Notes: a model not told the origin generated them from the sequence alone. 62,594 bases of DNA from Promethearchaeota archaeon Loki_b31 (GCA_005222975.1 NJBI01000012.1:1-62594); one strand, 5' to 3'; positions 47,551 through 57,056 are shown, counted from the stretch's first letter. A program made the numbers and translations.

Positions 47551-48132
47551 TTGACTCTTAAGAAATTAGGCGATTTAAATATTAGATATATAACGATTAT
47601 TCAACTGGCCGTTGCTTTAATTATATCTTTATTATTTCAATTCGTTATCCCCTTTTCTTGGCAACCGTTGGATGCGTATGAAATTGGTTTTAACATAAAA
47701 CATGGCGATCCTGGGACTAATTTAGTTTTCTTTACGATAAGTCAATGGTATTTTTCGTTATCTATCGTATGGTTTTTACGTCGTGATAATAAATACATAA
47801 ATCACTTTATCCTTTATTCGATTTTTCCTTTAAGCTTAATAGTTGTATTGGAATTTAGCGTATTGGGACTTTATTACGATTATATCCATATCTTTCCATT
47901 AATAATTGCGATTTATATCACGTGGAAAAAACGGGATAATTTAATACCGCATTATGTAATTTATTATATTATTGTTTTAACTATTTGGCTCTTTACGGTA
48001 TATTTTTTAAAATTGGCATATTATGGGGCTCCACTGTTGACATTTATTTTAAACTGGGGTGTTACTGCATTGCTTAACATAGGCTATACTTTCTTCGTTA
48101 TATATTTAAAAAAAAAGAGTAGAAAGTCCTAA
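47551..48132 (+). CDS. Multi-spanning membrane protein, 193 aa
   Basis: About five TM helices, starting after a short basic N-terminus and ending with KKKSRKS. Positively charged loops suggest a cytoplasmic C-terminus. No transporter signature is recognised; NIKHGDPGTNLVFF is the longest soluble loop. Start TTG 47551. Its end abuts the stop of the convergent zinc-ribbon gene with no gap. Confidence 0.65.
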   Translation: MTLKKLGDLNIRYITIIQLAVALIISLLFQFVIPFSWQPLDAYEIGFNIKHGDPGTNLVFFTISQWYFSLSIVWFLRRDNKYINHFILYSIFPLSLIVVLEFSVLGLYYDYIHIFPLIIAIYITWKKRDNLIPHYVIYYIIVLTIWLFTVYFLKLAYYGAPLLTFILNWGVTALLNIGYTFFVIYLKKKSRKS

Positions 48133-48627
48133 TTAGATAATTTTCGAACCACAGAATTCGCAAAATCTAAGATTTTTAGCATCTTTCATGGAAGCCCCGC
48201 AAGTAGGGCAAAAATTTGGCTTTTTTGGAGTGGGAGCGCCCTTTTGAAAGACTTCATATTCAGCAATTATTTTATCTTCTTTTATTGCCGGGAATTCATA
48301 ACCGCAAATATCGCAATATTTATTGTTTCTGAGCATATAAATATTGCAATTTGGACATTTACTTATTAATTTCAAGCCACAATTGCGACAATACTCTGTG
48401 TAAACGCTAGTTGGAACGTTGCAACGCGGACAATACTTTTTTGATTCTCCCGAATAACGATAGACAACAATACCTATTATAACGAATATTATTACGGGAA
48501 TTACGAGAAGTAGCAAAATGCTAATTCCAATGAAAAAGAGTGCGATCATTAAAAAACCGACTACTAAAAAAGTAACTAAACCACTCAATACGGAGATTCT
48601 TTTACGTTTGGATTGTTGAAAGCTCAT
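48133..48627 (-). CDS. Zinc-ribbon membrane protein, 164 aa
   Basis: Two TM helices (about 15-60) are followed by a string of zinc ribbons: YCPRCNVPTSVYTEYCRNCG, CPNCNIYMLRNNKYCDICG, then after a linker CPTCGASMKD...FCEFCG. Six CxxC pairs give three ribbons. Such proteins are widespread in Asgard archaea and bacteria and are taken to be membrane-attached adaptors. No catalytic domain is present. Confidence 0.75.
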   Translation of the reverse strand: MSFQQSKRKRISVLSGLVTFLVVGFLMIALFFIGISILLLLVIPVIIFVIIGIVVYRYSGESKKYCPRCNVPTSVYTEYCRNCGLKLISKCPNCNIYMLRNNKYCDICGYEFPAIKEDKIIAEYEVFQKGAPTPKKPNFCPTCGASMKDAKNLRFCEFCGSKII

Positions 48628-48678
48628 TTGATATTACTCTAATTGTACTTTGAAATATTTTCTAATGTTTTAAAGAAT

Positions 48679-48861
48679 TCATTGTTTTAATATTGATTCT
48701 TTTTCATCCTGTTTTGTTTTGCAATATGGACAAATCTTAGTATTGCTATCAATTTTTTCTCCACATGCAAAACACATATTTTTGCTTTCTCCGTATTGGA
48801 TTTTCTTATCAATAACTTTTGCGGTTTTTTTTGCTTTATCTGTAAAATTAATTTTTGACAT
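48679..48861 (-). CDS. Small zinc-ribbon protein, 60 aa
   Basis: Starts at the ATG encoding MSKINFTDKAKKTAK; an upstream in-frame start would add seven residues. The basic N-terminal helix is followed by one zinc ribbon CFACGEKID...CPYCKTK. It is 52 bp upstream of the larger zinc-ribbon gene on the same strand and may be transcribed with it. Confidence 0.65.
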   Translation of the reverse strand: MSKINFTDKAKKTAKVIDKKIQYGESKNMCFACGEKIDSNTKICPYCKTKQDEKESILKQ

Positions 48862-49079
48862 AATAGGCTCAAATTGATGCAATAATTATTTTATGATCTT
48901 CAATTAATATATTTTAGACAAAATCTATAAAAAAAATGGAGTCCAATTTTTATTTTTTCATTACAATAAATTCGCGATAATAACAAAATTTAAGTGCTTG
49001 AATCCACTTTAAAATAATACGGAACGCCTTTAATAAAATTAATTAAGTAAAAAAAATACTATAAGGAGATTTATGAAAA

Positions 49080-49283
49080 ATGCCAGGAAGTCACGGTAGT
49101 TTAACAAAAGCTGGAAAGGTTAAACAACAAACACCAAAAATACGAAGAACTGGAGTAAACTCAAAGAAGAAAAAGCCTCCAAGAATGAGATATCGCGATC
49201 TTTATATACAGAGAGTTAAGAAAGGGGAATACGCTGGACAGCGTGAATCTATAGGTGCTAAACGAGCATCCTACAAACGTTAA
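49080..49283 (+). CDS. rps30e: 30S ribosomal protein S30e
   Basis: 67 aa, very basic. The N-terminus GSHGSLTKAGKVKQQTP matches S30e (the eukaryotic homologue is the ribosomal half of FAU). S30e is restricted to archaea and eukaryotes and lies near the decoding site and mRNA entry. AAGGAG (about 49062-49067) is an acceptable ribosome-binding site. The middle segment RDLYIQRVKKGEYAGQ is longer than in many homologues, so length is a little above average. Confidence 0.9.
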   Translation: MPGSHGSLTKAGKVKQQTPKIRRTGVNSKKKKPPRMRYRDLYIQRVKKGEYAGQRESIGAKRASYKR

Positions 49284-49297
49284 ATCTTTTAATAACT

Positions 49298-51187
49298 TTA
49301 ACCTAACACTCCAATCTTCTTTAATTGGTTAATTAAAATTTGGCTTTGTTTATAATAGTGGGTTGAGTTATTACTATCATTAGCTAGTATGTCAAAATAA
49401 TCACACATTAGCAAATTCCATCGAATTGCTCTACGGATTCCTGATATTTTTTTCAAGTTAAGATAAAGTCGCTTTTCGATTTTTTTCATTAAATATAGAG
49501 ATTTTTTTGAATCTACCCTGTGATGAATATAGAACTCGGCTAATTCTAAAGCTAAATCAAATAAAATGGGAGCGTTTTTCTTCTCGTCATAATCTAAACC
49601 GACTGCCTCTATGCCAGATCGTAACATTTTTTGAGCTTGGGATAAATTATCTTTCGATTTATAGTATTTGCCTCGCTTGAGATGATAGTTTAACTTTACT
49701 TTAATTGAACTGTTTCCTAATTGAAAAGCTTTCTTGAAATAATTTTTAGACTGAGCTAATTTATTCTGTTTTAAATTAATTAATCCCAAGTATAAGTAAG
49801 CCATCCCAAGGAATTCATCTTTATCAGTAATTGTTTCTTCTTTCTCCAAGAAATTGACGATAATATTAAAGTGAGACAAGGCTTCATCAAATTCTTCAGT
49901 TTTATAAAACCACTTACCTAAATAATATTGTATTTTTATAATAAAATCTATTGGTACCTCTCCAGATTTAGCAACTCCCATCGCGCTTTGTAAATAATTG
50001 AGCGAAGTTTCATCTTGATTTAGTAATGAGGCTATTTTTCTTAATTTTAATAATATTGAGACTACAATTTTCTTTTGACGGTTTTTATTGAAAATTTTTA
50101 AAGAGTTATTTAACAATTGAGTAGCCTCATCAAACCTATAATTCTTTATTAACTTTTCTGCTTCTGTATAGGAATTAATTGATTCGATCAGTTCAAAATT
50201 AGCAGGTGGTGAATTAAATAGTTCGTTGTGAATCTGATATAATTCTCCTTTTGATAATGTGCTTTCGTAATGTAATGCTGAAAATGGAAAGTTATTTCTT
50301 TCTAACTCAAATCCTTTTGACTCTAATTCTCTTTCAGGGTTAAATTTTACATAGTCATATTGATTGATTTCTGCTAAAGTTATTATTTCTAATATAGAAT
50401 TCAACATCATTCTGGAAAACTTAATCCAATTTTCAATGTACAATTCTAGCTTAAACTCAGTATCATTAAACAAAGAACTTAAAATATACGGAGAATAGCA
50501 ATCGAAAGAAGATCTGATAAAAAATTTATGATATTCCAAATCCTTAAAAAACGTGAAAAAGCCCTTCTCTAATATGAAAAACTCATCAAATTTTTCTTCA
50601 TTTGAAAAAAATAACGTCTCAGAAGCTCGAAGTTTAGGAACACCATCTCTCAATTCCCATGGAAGTCTAAATGTAGGTTTCAATCTAGTGTTTTTCAAAG
50701 CGTCTACTATTTTATTTATATTCTCTCCTTTAAATTGTTGGAACTTATCGCGTTTATTCATTAAAGATATGCGTATACGATTTAACCACGTACTATCGAT
50801 CTCGTCGGTTATTGGTTCAGGCATTAGCAGATTTAATATATCAAGTAAGTTGTTCTCCTTACCTTTGATGGGAAAATTATGCTCTAGAGTAACTTTAAGG
50901 GCTAAATCTCGGAGCATTTTCATTAAAAAAAGAATAACCTTATAAATATTTTGATTTAAATCCCATAATTTAAAAGCCATGCAAATGCGAAAACTAACTA
51001 CTTCAAGCGGAAAATTTAACCTTAAAGGCAGCGAAACCGGGAATTTAATTGTAAATAGTATTAATTTATCCTTTTTAACGCTATACCTGAAATAATTTTC
51101 AATAGTTCCATCTAGTTTCCAACCATTTCGTTCAATTACTTCTTTTAAATTGTTTAACTCACTAGAAGAAAAGGGTCTTATTGACAT
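49298..51187 (-). CDS. TPR-repeat protein, 629 aa
   Basis: Residues 1-325 form an unassigned N-terminal domain, rich in hydrophobic strands and helices but without a known signature. Residues about 330-620 hold around six to seven tetratricopeptide repeats (for example YLGKWFYKTEEFDEALSHFN, YLGLINLKQNKLAQSKNYFK). TPR solenoids bind peptides or assemble complexes. No TM, no nucleotide motif. Divergent from the MIT-like gene with about 140 bp between. Confidence 0.85.
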   Translation of the reverse strand: MSIRPFSSSELNNLKEVIERNGWKLDGTIENYFRYSVKKDKLILFTIKFPVSLPLRLNFPLEVVSFRICMAFKLWDLNQNIYKVILFLMKMLRDLALKVTLEHNFPIKGKENNLLDILNLLMPEPITDEIDSTWLNRIRISLMNKRDKFQQFKGENINKIVDALKNTRLKPTFRLPWELRDGVPKLRASETLFFSNEEKFDEFFILEKGFFTFFKDLEYHKFFIRSSFDCYSPYILSSLFNDTEFKLELYIENWIKFSRMMLNSILEIITLAEINQYDYVKFNPERELESKGFELERNNFPFSALHYESTLSKGELYQIHNELFNSPPANFELIESINSYTEAEKLIKNYRFDEATQLLNNSLKIFNKNRQKKIVVSILLKLRKIASLLNQDETSLNYLQSAMGVAKSGEVPIDFIIKIQYYLGKWFYKTEEFDEALSHFNIIVNFLEKEETITDKDEFLGMAYLYLGLINLKQNKLAQSKNYFKKAFQLGNSSIKVKLNYHLKRGKYYKSKDNLSQAQKMLRSGIEAVGLDYDEKKNAPILFDLALELAEFYIHHRVDSKKSLYLMKKIEKRLYLNLKKISGIRRAIRWNLLMCDYFDILANDSNNSTHYYKQSQILINQLKKIGVLG

Positions 51188-51329
51188 AAATTACATTAAA
51201 AAAGTATTTTCTTTTAATAAACTAAGAAAAAACTCTATTATTAATATTTTTACAAAACATATTAACAATTATATATAGTTGAATTTACTTGATAATCTTG
51301 AGAATTAATTATAATTTCAGTATTTTATA

Positions 51330-52025
51330 ATGGATATTACAAAATTTAATAAAAACCTAGCGGAAAAAGTTGCTAAAGCGAATGCTTACGAAAAAAACAA
51401 TAGAATTCAAGACGCTATAGATACTTGGGTAGAAATTTCTGAAATGGCACTCAATGCTTCAAAAACACCTAATTTAGACTTCTCTTACAGATCAATGATA
51501 ATTAAAAAGGCTCAGCAAATTATTGAACACATCAAAGAGTTAAAAGCAAAAATAAAAAAAAGTATTGAACCAAGTACATCACTTATTGATGATGCATTTG
51601 ATGAGGAACTTTTTCAAGAGAGCGACTCTTCTGAAGAAATTATTTATGAAGAAACGGAACAAAAATCTCCTAAGGCTGCAAGTACTTCTAAGGAAATAAA
51701 CAATAACGATATCCCCAAGAAGGACAATGAAACTAAATTCGTAGAAGATAGTGATTTTAAAAATTTACCAAAAGGATTTAAAGAAATCGAAGCTTCGGAG
51801 GATTTTGAAATTGTTACCCCACACGACAAGGATTACGTAGAGAAAATTATAAAACAAGACATTGATATGAGTATTTTTAAACACGGCAAGCAAAATCCTC
51901 AGCCTCAAAAACATATTGAGCTAGAACAACCAAAAGATGACAAAGAAATCGTATGTTTTGCGTGTGGTACTATCTCACCATCCAACACCAAAATTTGTCC
52001 TAATTGTGGAACTGAATTAAAATAA
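51330..52025 (+). CDS. MIT-like domain protein with C-terminal zinc ribbon
   Basis: 231 aa. Residues 1-75 look like a three-helix MIT (microtubule-interacting and trafficking) domain: AEKVAKANAYEKNNRIQDAI, then SYRSMIIKKAQQIIEHIKEL. Next is an acidic low-complexity linker with a NLPKGFKEIEASEDF segment that could be a short docking motif. The zinc ribbon CFACGTIS...CPNCGTEL is at the end. MIT domains in eukaryotes and archaea bind ESCRT-III tails. Whether this is a true MIT domain needs structure comparison. Confidence 0.65.
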   Translation: MDITKFNKNLAEKVAKANAYEKNNRIQDAIDTWVEISEMALNASKTPNLDFSYRSMIIKKAQQIIEHIKELKAKIKKSIEPSTSLIDDAFDEELFQESDSSEEIIYEETEQKSPKAASTSKEINNNDIPKKDNETKFVEDSDFKNLPKGFKEIEASEDFEIVTPHDKDYVEKIIKQDIDMSIFKHGKQNPQPQKHIELEQPKDDKEIVCFACGTISPSNTKICPNCGTELK

Positions 52026-52041
52026 GGGAGATTTTTACTAA

Positions 52042-52725
52042 CTAAAAATTGTAAAAGTTTCCAGCATCTCTCAAAGAAAAAACTCCAAACCTTTCGGACC
52101 TTTTTCTTTTTAACGTAATCCAACCCAACCTTGTATCTTTAAGAGCTAATTGAGTTTTATATAACGCCATGATGTTGTAAACTTTATCCCGATATTCTAC
52201 CATCCGAATTTTAATTTGTCTTTCCATTGGAGCCTTCATTATGTTATATATCGCGTAGACGTAAAATTCCATATCCTTTAAGTTGAGCTCCATTGCGGCG
52301 GTCTTAGCTATATTGTGAGTTGCTTGATGATCTGAATGGTTATTATTATCGCTCGGCAAAACAATTCTGTCCGCATCTTTTATAATTTCCTTAGAAAGCT
52401 CTATTCCTTTGTCAATTTGATTGATTGCGTCTTGATCGTGAATTTTAAAAAGATGAACATTACTATTGGGAAAACCAAAAGCTTTAGCTACTTCTTCGGC
52501 TTCACTTAACCCTATCTTTCCAATTTCCTCTTCGCTCAGATTAATATAATCTTTCGCTTCTTCTTCTAGCAATTGATCGTGTTCTTTGCCCCATGTAATT
52601 AAAACGCGATTGTCGGTAACATATACTATATGGACATCATGGCCCTCTTCAATCCATTTTAAAATACTTCCACCGCATCCATAAATCTCATCATCGGGGT
52701 GGGGCGCAAATACAACAATTTTCAT
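52042..52725 (-). CDS. PIG-L/LmbE-family deacetylase
   Basis: 227 aa. The zinc motif APHPDDE is at residues 7-13, and NHSDHQATH supplies the second histidine pair. The family removes acetyl groups from N-acetylglucosamine-type substrates (GPI, mycothiol and bacillithiol pathways) or chitobiose in archaea. All key residues are present. It is convergent with the MIT-like gene. The exact substrate is unknown. Confidence 0.9.
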   Translation of the reverse strand: MKIVVFAPHPDDEIYGCGGSILKWIEEGHDVHIVYVTDNRVLITWGKEHDQLLEEEAKDYINLSEEEIGKIGLSEAEEVAKAFGFPNSNVHLFKIHDQDAINQIDKGIELSKEIIKDADRIVLPSDNNNHSDHQATHNIAKTAAMELNLKDMEFYVYAIYNIMKAPMERQIKIRMVEYRDKVYNIMALYKTQLALKDTRLGWITLKRKRSERFGVFSLRDAGNFYNF

Positions 52726-53041
52726 CCTTATTATCCCTGAAATTATTTCAATAGTTCTTTATATTTTATATTTTGAACGATATTTAATTTTAATTATTAA
52801 CCACCCTTATTTGTACATGTTGTTGTTTAAAAGAGTTAAGAGCCAAATTGCAATAAATATGTATGGATATAGCATAAATTTCAGTTAATATCTAAAAGAT
52901 ATATCGCTTTATGATTATACCAATTTTTTTATATCTCAAAAAATATTTCCATAAATTTTATTAATTTGTTTGAAGAAATCTATATTATAGTTTAAAGTTT
53001 GAAAGATAATGAGTTATTTTTAAAGAGGTTTGATTCTAAAA
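52726..53041. other. AT-rich intergenic region without a gene
   Basis: Divergent promoter gap between the PIG-L gene and the sensor-like membrane gene. No ORF or convincing structure is seen. The only clear signal is GAGGT (about 53024-53028) preceding the downstream ATG. Confidence 0.5.
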
Positions 53042-53890
53042 ATGAATGACTTAGTGTTGTTAAGTTTAATAATTGTTATTTTTGTAAGAGTTATAGGATT
53101 AGGAATTTCAATTGATTTTCTAAACGGTACAAAAGCAGAAAAATTTAAATTTCTCACTTTGGGATGGGTTTTTTGGATATTAGGTGCATTAACCCCCATC
53201 TTTTCAAATCTAGTTGAAAACATTTACCTGAAAGAGTTTTTACTTGTTCTTAACGCATTTCTTGCTGCTTTAGGAACAATTTTTATTTTATGGGGGTTTT
53301 TTAAATATTTTATGACGATTTCATTTAAAAAAATAGCATCATTAATTATAATTTTCATTATTAGTACTGTTCTTCTTTTCTTAATCACGGATTATACAGT
53401 AACAATTACCTTCTGTGCTCTGTTTATGAATTTAATATTAATTAGTACTTTTGTAATTCCACCAATAAAGATAAAAAGTTTTAAGAAATTTATGGGAAGA
53501 AGTATTATTTGGTATTATGCTTCAGCTTTAATCTTATCCATATTCTTTCCGGTTTCAATAATAATTGCTTTACAAGGATATAGGTATGGGCTATATAACG
53601 CAGATGATCCCGTACTAATAATGTTCAACTATAATCCTATTATAGCAACAAGTATTTTAATTATTATCTTACTTGTTCATTTAGAATATACTACATCATC
53701 TCGCAAACAATTAGAGTTGAAAGATAACTACTCTCACGATTTAGGAAACATATTGCAAGTGATCTCCAGCGCTTTTGAACTAATCGAAATGAAAGGTAGA
53801 TCTGAAGCAGAAACATCTGAGCTAGGAGAATTATTAAAAGATAAACTAAATGAGGCTGCTAAACAGATTAGAGACATCCGTGAACTATAA
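53042..53890 (+). CDS. Sensor-like membrane protein with histidine-kinase DHp helix but no ATPase
   Basis: 282 aa. About seven TM helices (residues 1-215) are followed by a cytoplasmic helix pair resembling a histidine-kinase dimerisation/phosphoacceptor domain: DNYSHDLGNILQVISSAFELIE, with His as the possible phospho-site, then EAAKQIRDI. The catalytic HATPase domain that normally follows is absent; the protein stops there. Start is ATG 53042. It may be a truncated kinase, or a receptor phosphorylated in trans by another kinase. Confidence 0.7.
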   Translation: MNDLVLLSLIIVIFVRVIGLGISIDFLNGTKAEKFKFLTLGWVFWILGALTPIFSNLVENIYLKEFLLVLNAFLAALGTIFILWGFFKYFMTISFKKIASLIIIFIISTVLLFLITDYTVTITFCALFMNLILISTFVIPPIKIKSFKKFMGRSIIWYYASALILSIFFPVSIIIALQGYRYGLYNADDPVLIMFNYNPIIATSILIIILLVHLEYTTSSRKQLELKDNYSHDLGNILQVISSAFELIEMKGRSEAETSELGELLKDKLNEAAKQIRDIREL

Positions 53891-53945
53891 AATCGTTAAT
53901 TCTTTCTTTTTTAGAATTATTAGAATAAACTAAAATTTTAAGTTA

Positions 53946-54506
53946 TTAATATCTTCTTTTTCTATTCCTATTTGCTCGTGATTCTTCATATCTTTCAATG
54001 GCTCTTTCCCGCCAAATTGTATTCCACTTTTTGAATCCAGATTTAACATATTTTTCTCGTTTAAAGAAATCGTAAGAAACCCAATTAAAAAGGACAAAAT
54101 ATCGCTTTGCACCGCTTTTACGAGTCAATTTTTTTGATCGAACCCCTAGATCGTTTCTCAAATGCTCGACTAGCTTATCTTCTACAGCATCTTGTAATTT
54201 TCCTTCAATTATGGTAGCTTCATACTTTATTCCGACATCGTTAAAGTATTCCCTTACTTGATCGAAGATGTTACCACGACATAATAGCACTTTTTCAGTT
54301 TTCTTATCAAATTTTAATTCTTTCAATCCTTCCTTGACCAAATCAACGGTCATCATATAAGGTTCTTTATTTTTCCAATTATCACCCTTGAATAGTTCCA
54401 CGGACAGTGATTTGAATAACATTTCGCCCGTTTCTTGCCTTAAGAAACCAATAAAAGCGTCTCCTACTAAGTCCCCAGTTCCACTATCGTCTATTTCTAT
54501 TGTCAA
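53946..54506 (-). CDS. Putative RNase H-like fold protein
   Basis: 186 aa. The N-terminus IEIDDSGTGDLVGDAFIGFL resembles the D-x-(S/A)-G-x-G-x-x-x-G start of RNase HII and related RNase H-like folds. Residues about 70-130 are alpha/beta with VLLCRGNIFDQVREYF. The tail is Arg/Lys-rich, ending RANRNRKRRY, suitable for nucleic-acid binding. The catalytic residues other than the N-terminal Asp cannot be assigned with certainty. Start TTG 54506. Confidence 0.5.
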   Translation of the reverse strand: MTIEIDDSGTGDLVGDAFIGFLRQETGEMLFKSLSVELFKGDNWKNKEPYMMTVDLVKEGLKELKFDKKTEKVLLCRGNIFDQVREYFNDVGIKYEATIIEGKLQDAVEDKLVEHLRNDLGVRSKKLTRKSGAKRYFVLFNWVSYDFFKREKYVKSGFKKWNTIWRERAIERYEESRANRNRKRRY

Positions 54507-54659
54507 TGGCTTTTTTGTGTTAAAAATCTTGTATTCAAAACTTTTTATAAAAATTGCTGATTATATTATGATATTAAGAATAATTTAAAATACCTTTGAA
54601 CGATAAAGGATTGTCTAAATAAATAAAAACAAATCAATCTTGCTAATAATCGAAAAAAA

Positions 54660-55448
54660 ATGGAAGTAGAAATTTTAGTAATTGGAAACGAAATCCTTAT
54701 TGGAAAGACCCAAGATACTAATTCAAATTGGATGGCTAAAAGAATAACAAAATACGGGCATAGGTTAAAAAGAATAACTGCTATAGAAGATAGTATTGAG
54801 GTTATTTCAAATACTTTACAAACTATTTTAAAACGCAAACCAGATATGATAATTACCTCGGGAGGGATTGGGCCTACATTTGACGATATGACTTTAGCGG
54901 GGATAGCAATGGGTTTAAATCGAGAATTAGAGCTAAATGAACACGCTTATAATTCTATAAAGAGGGCATATGAACACGCTTACGAAAGAGGAATTTTGAA
55001 ACTTGGAGGCATGACTAAAGAAAGAGAGAAAATGGCACATCTTCCTCAAGGATCGACACCACTACCAAATATAAGAGGGACCGCACCTGGAGTGAAAATT
55101 AAAGAAGGTGAAACGGCAATTTTCGTACTACCTGGTGTTCCCGCTGAAATGAAAGCGATTTTTCTTAACGTTATCAAACCAATATTAAAAGAAAAAAGGG
55201 GAAAATTCGTAGAAAAGGGTTTTATTTTCTCAGGTATCGGAGAAAGTCAGATTGCTCCTTATGTTACCAAAGTTGAAGAGAAGTATCCTCAGTTATGGAT
55301 TAAAACACACCCAAGGATCGGTCTTGCAATTGAAGTCGAGGTATCAATAACCTGTTTTAATGTTGAAAATGGAGAAGAAATGGCTGAAAAAGCTTTGAAA
55401 GAAATACATGAGGTTATAATAAAATTGAATGGTGAAATTAAGGAATAA
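54660..55448 (+). CDS. CinA/MoaB-type molybdopterin-binding-fold protein
   Basis: 262 aa of the CinA N-terminal (MoCF) family: EILVIGNEILIGKTQDTNS, then TSGGIGPTFDD (GG-x-GPT-x-D) and LPGVPAEMKAIF. The C-terminal CinA nicotinamide-nucleotide deamidase domain is absent. Family members bind nucleotides or pterins and some cleave ADP-ribose. It is convergent with selD-1. Confidence 0.88.
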   Translation: MEVEILVIGNEILIGKTQDTNSNWMAKRITKYGHRLKRITAIEDSIEVISNTLQTILKRKPDMIITSGGIGPTFDDMTLAGIAMGLNRELELNEHAYNSIKRAYEHAYERGILKLGGMTKEREKMAHLPQGSTPLPNIRGTAPGVKIKEGETAIFVLPGVPAEMKAIFLNVIKPILKEKRGKFVEKGFIFSGIGESQIAPYVTKVEEKYPQLWIKTHPRIGLAIEVEVSITCFNVENGEEMAEKALKEIHEVIIKLNGEIKE

Positions 55449-55456
55449 ATTATTTT

Positions 55457-55531
55457 AGATGTCACCTTACGGGTGAAAACTCAATAAGCACTTCACAATC
55501 CAAGTGTTTTTTGCTTATATCAAAGACATCT
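55457..55531 (-). promoter_or_regulatory. SECIS element in the 3' UTR of selD-1
   Basis: Begins right after the UAG stop. Outer helix AGAUG/CAUCU (55531-55527 with 55461-55457). Kink-turn core UGAU (55522-55519) and UGAG (55483-55480) flank the helix AUAAGC/GCUUAU. The apical part has an A6 bulge and a CACUU/AAGUG helix. A second hairpin UCACC/GGUGA with loop CGUAA (55476-55462) completes a three-way junction. The core resembles eukaryotic-type SECIS, as reported for Lokiarchaeota. The structure was drawn by hand and not folded. Confidence 0.78.
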
Positions 55532-56560
55532 CTAATACTTGATAATCTCAATATTTTCTACATTATCAGCAATTCTAACTAAGCCTGGTTCAATATTATC
55601 AATTGTACCTACAATCCAATTCTCTATACTATTACTAATAAGAGTATTTGAAAATTCTTCAACCTTTTTAGGATCAATAGCAATCAACATCCCTCCAGCA
55701 GTCTCATGACAGCTACAATCATCAAAAGCGTATCCTAATTCTTCTGAAAGTTCCTTTGAAAATCTTATTGATGGAATGGTTTCAATGATTGCAGATAAGG
55801 TAGAATTCTGCAGCGTTTCTTTTATATGACCACTTAGCCCAAAACCCGTCACATCTGTCATTGCATGAATGAATGAAAAATCTTGATAAGAATGAATAGT
55901 TTTTACTACGTTCTGATTTGGTGTTGTCATTAATTCTATAGCAAAATCAATTGATTTTTGTAGTTCACTTTTTGAATATTGTTCTAACATTTCGGGCATA
56001 TCTTTAAGAGACCTATAAGCGGCCATAATCGCTTGTAGGCCAATTGGCTTAGTTAGAATTAACTTGTCTCCTTCTTTGACTCCTTGTTTTAGAATTATTG
56101 CGTCTTTGTGAACAAAACCCGATGCTTCTCCTCCAATCATTGGCCATTCGCTATATATAGTATGCCCTCCTACTACTTGCGAATTAATTTTTTCTTCCAT
56201 GAAATATTTGATTCCTTTTAATATTCCTTCAGCTACTTCCATTGGAGTATTAGTATTAATCCCTAAGAATACTAACATTCCAGAAATGTGTGGAACATTC
56301 ATCGCAAATATGTCACTGGTTACATTAGACGCAGCAATTTGACCCATAACTTCTGGTTCATCGACAATAGGAGTAAAAACATCAATATTTTTGACCATGA
56401 CTAAATCACTATTTGGGATTGGGATGATTGCAGCATCTTCAATATCTCCTTGTAATCCTGCTCTTGCTAGTAAGTTCTCTAGGCTACTTGAACCAAGCTT
56501 GCAACTTCATCCGTGAATCTTAACCTGTGAAGTAAGTCTATATACTTCCTTTTTCTCCAT
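55532..56560 (-). CDS. selD: Selenophosphate synthetase with catalytic selenocysteine (copy 1)
   Basis: 342 aa when UGA at 56509-56507 is read as Sec18. The N-terminus from ATG 56560 reads VYRLTSQVKIHG-Sec-SCKLG, the GUxCK active-site pattern of SelD. Downstream are SDLVMVKNIDVFTP, QIAASNVTSD-type loops and GGHTIYSEWP. GAGGTGA lies five bases before the ATG. The enzyme makes selenophosphate from selenide and ATP. A plain ORF finder starts at residue 55 and misses the active site. A close paralogue lies upstream in tandem. Confidence 0.9.
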
Positions 56561-56802
56561 TTTTCACCTCAAATCTTATTTTATTTTAAATTACATTGAC
56601 TAAATATTATATAACAAAGGAATCAAGAATTGTTAATTGAAAAAATCATTCTTATTTATTAATATTGTCGATTCTATTTATCTATTTCTTCGATAAGCAT
56701 TTATTATCAATTTTAAAACAAATGTTACACCTATGTTATAACATCTTTAATAAGACAGTTGGTTTTCAAGGTAACTAAAAACTACTTAAGTAATTTTATT
56801 GT

Positions 56803-56937
56803 ATGCTTATTTTCCGGTTAAAACAAAAAAAGATTGAAGAGTTTTTCAATCAAAATGTAAATTCTTTAGGGTTTTCAAAGCGTTTCTTTAGATGGTACTT
56901 AAAAGAATGGAAACGAAAAAATCTGAGTGAAATTTAA
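56803..56937 (+). CDS. Small basic ORF, 44 aa (doubtful)
   Basis: ATG 56803 to TAA 56935-56937, with the peptide LKQKKIEEFFNQNV, then FFRWYLKEWKRKN. It lies antisense between the two selD copies. No ribosome-binding site and no family. It may be the degraded end of an older gene or a chance ORF. The rest of 56561-57056 holds the selD-2 SECIS (56986-57056) and AT-rich sequence. Confidence 0.25.
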   Translation: MLIFRLKQKKIEEFFNQNVNSLGFSKRFFRWYLKEWKRKNLSEI

Positions 56938-56985
56938 GATTTGGGAAATTAATTATAAATTAAAAATAAAAACAGTAAAGCTTTT

Positions 56986-57056
56986 CGATACCGTCTTGCG
57001 ATGGAACTCTCAATAAGCGCTCACATATAGTGTTTTAGCTTATTTCATTGACATCG
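56986..57056 (-). promoter_or_regulatory. SECIS element in the 3' UTR of selD-2
   Basis: Starts right after UAA. Outer helix CGAUG/UAUCG (57056-57052 with 56990-56986) covaries with the copy-1 helix. The kink-turn core is UGAA (57047-57044) and UGAG (57012-57009), flanking the same AUAAGC/GCUUAU helix. The apical region has UAAAA and CAC/GUG with a UAUAU loop. A second hairpin CCAUC-GCAA-GACGG (57004-56991) sits where copy 1 has its CGUAA hairpin. The conserved parts differ in their neighbours, indicating selection on structure. Confidence 0.78.
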
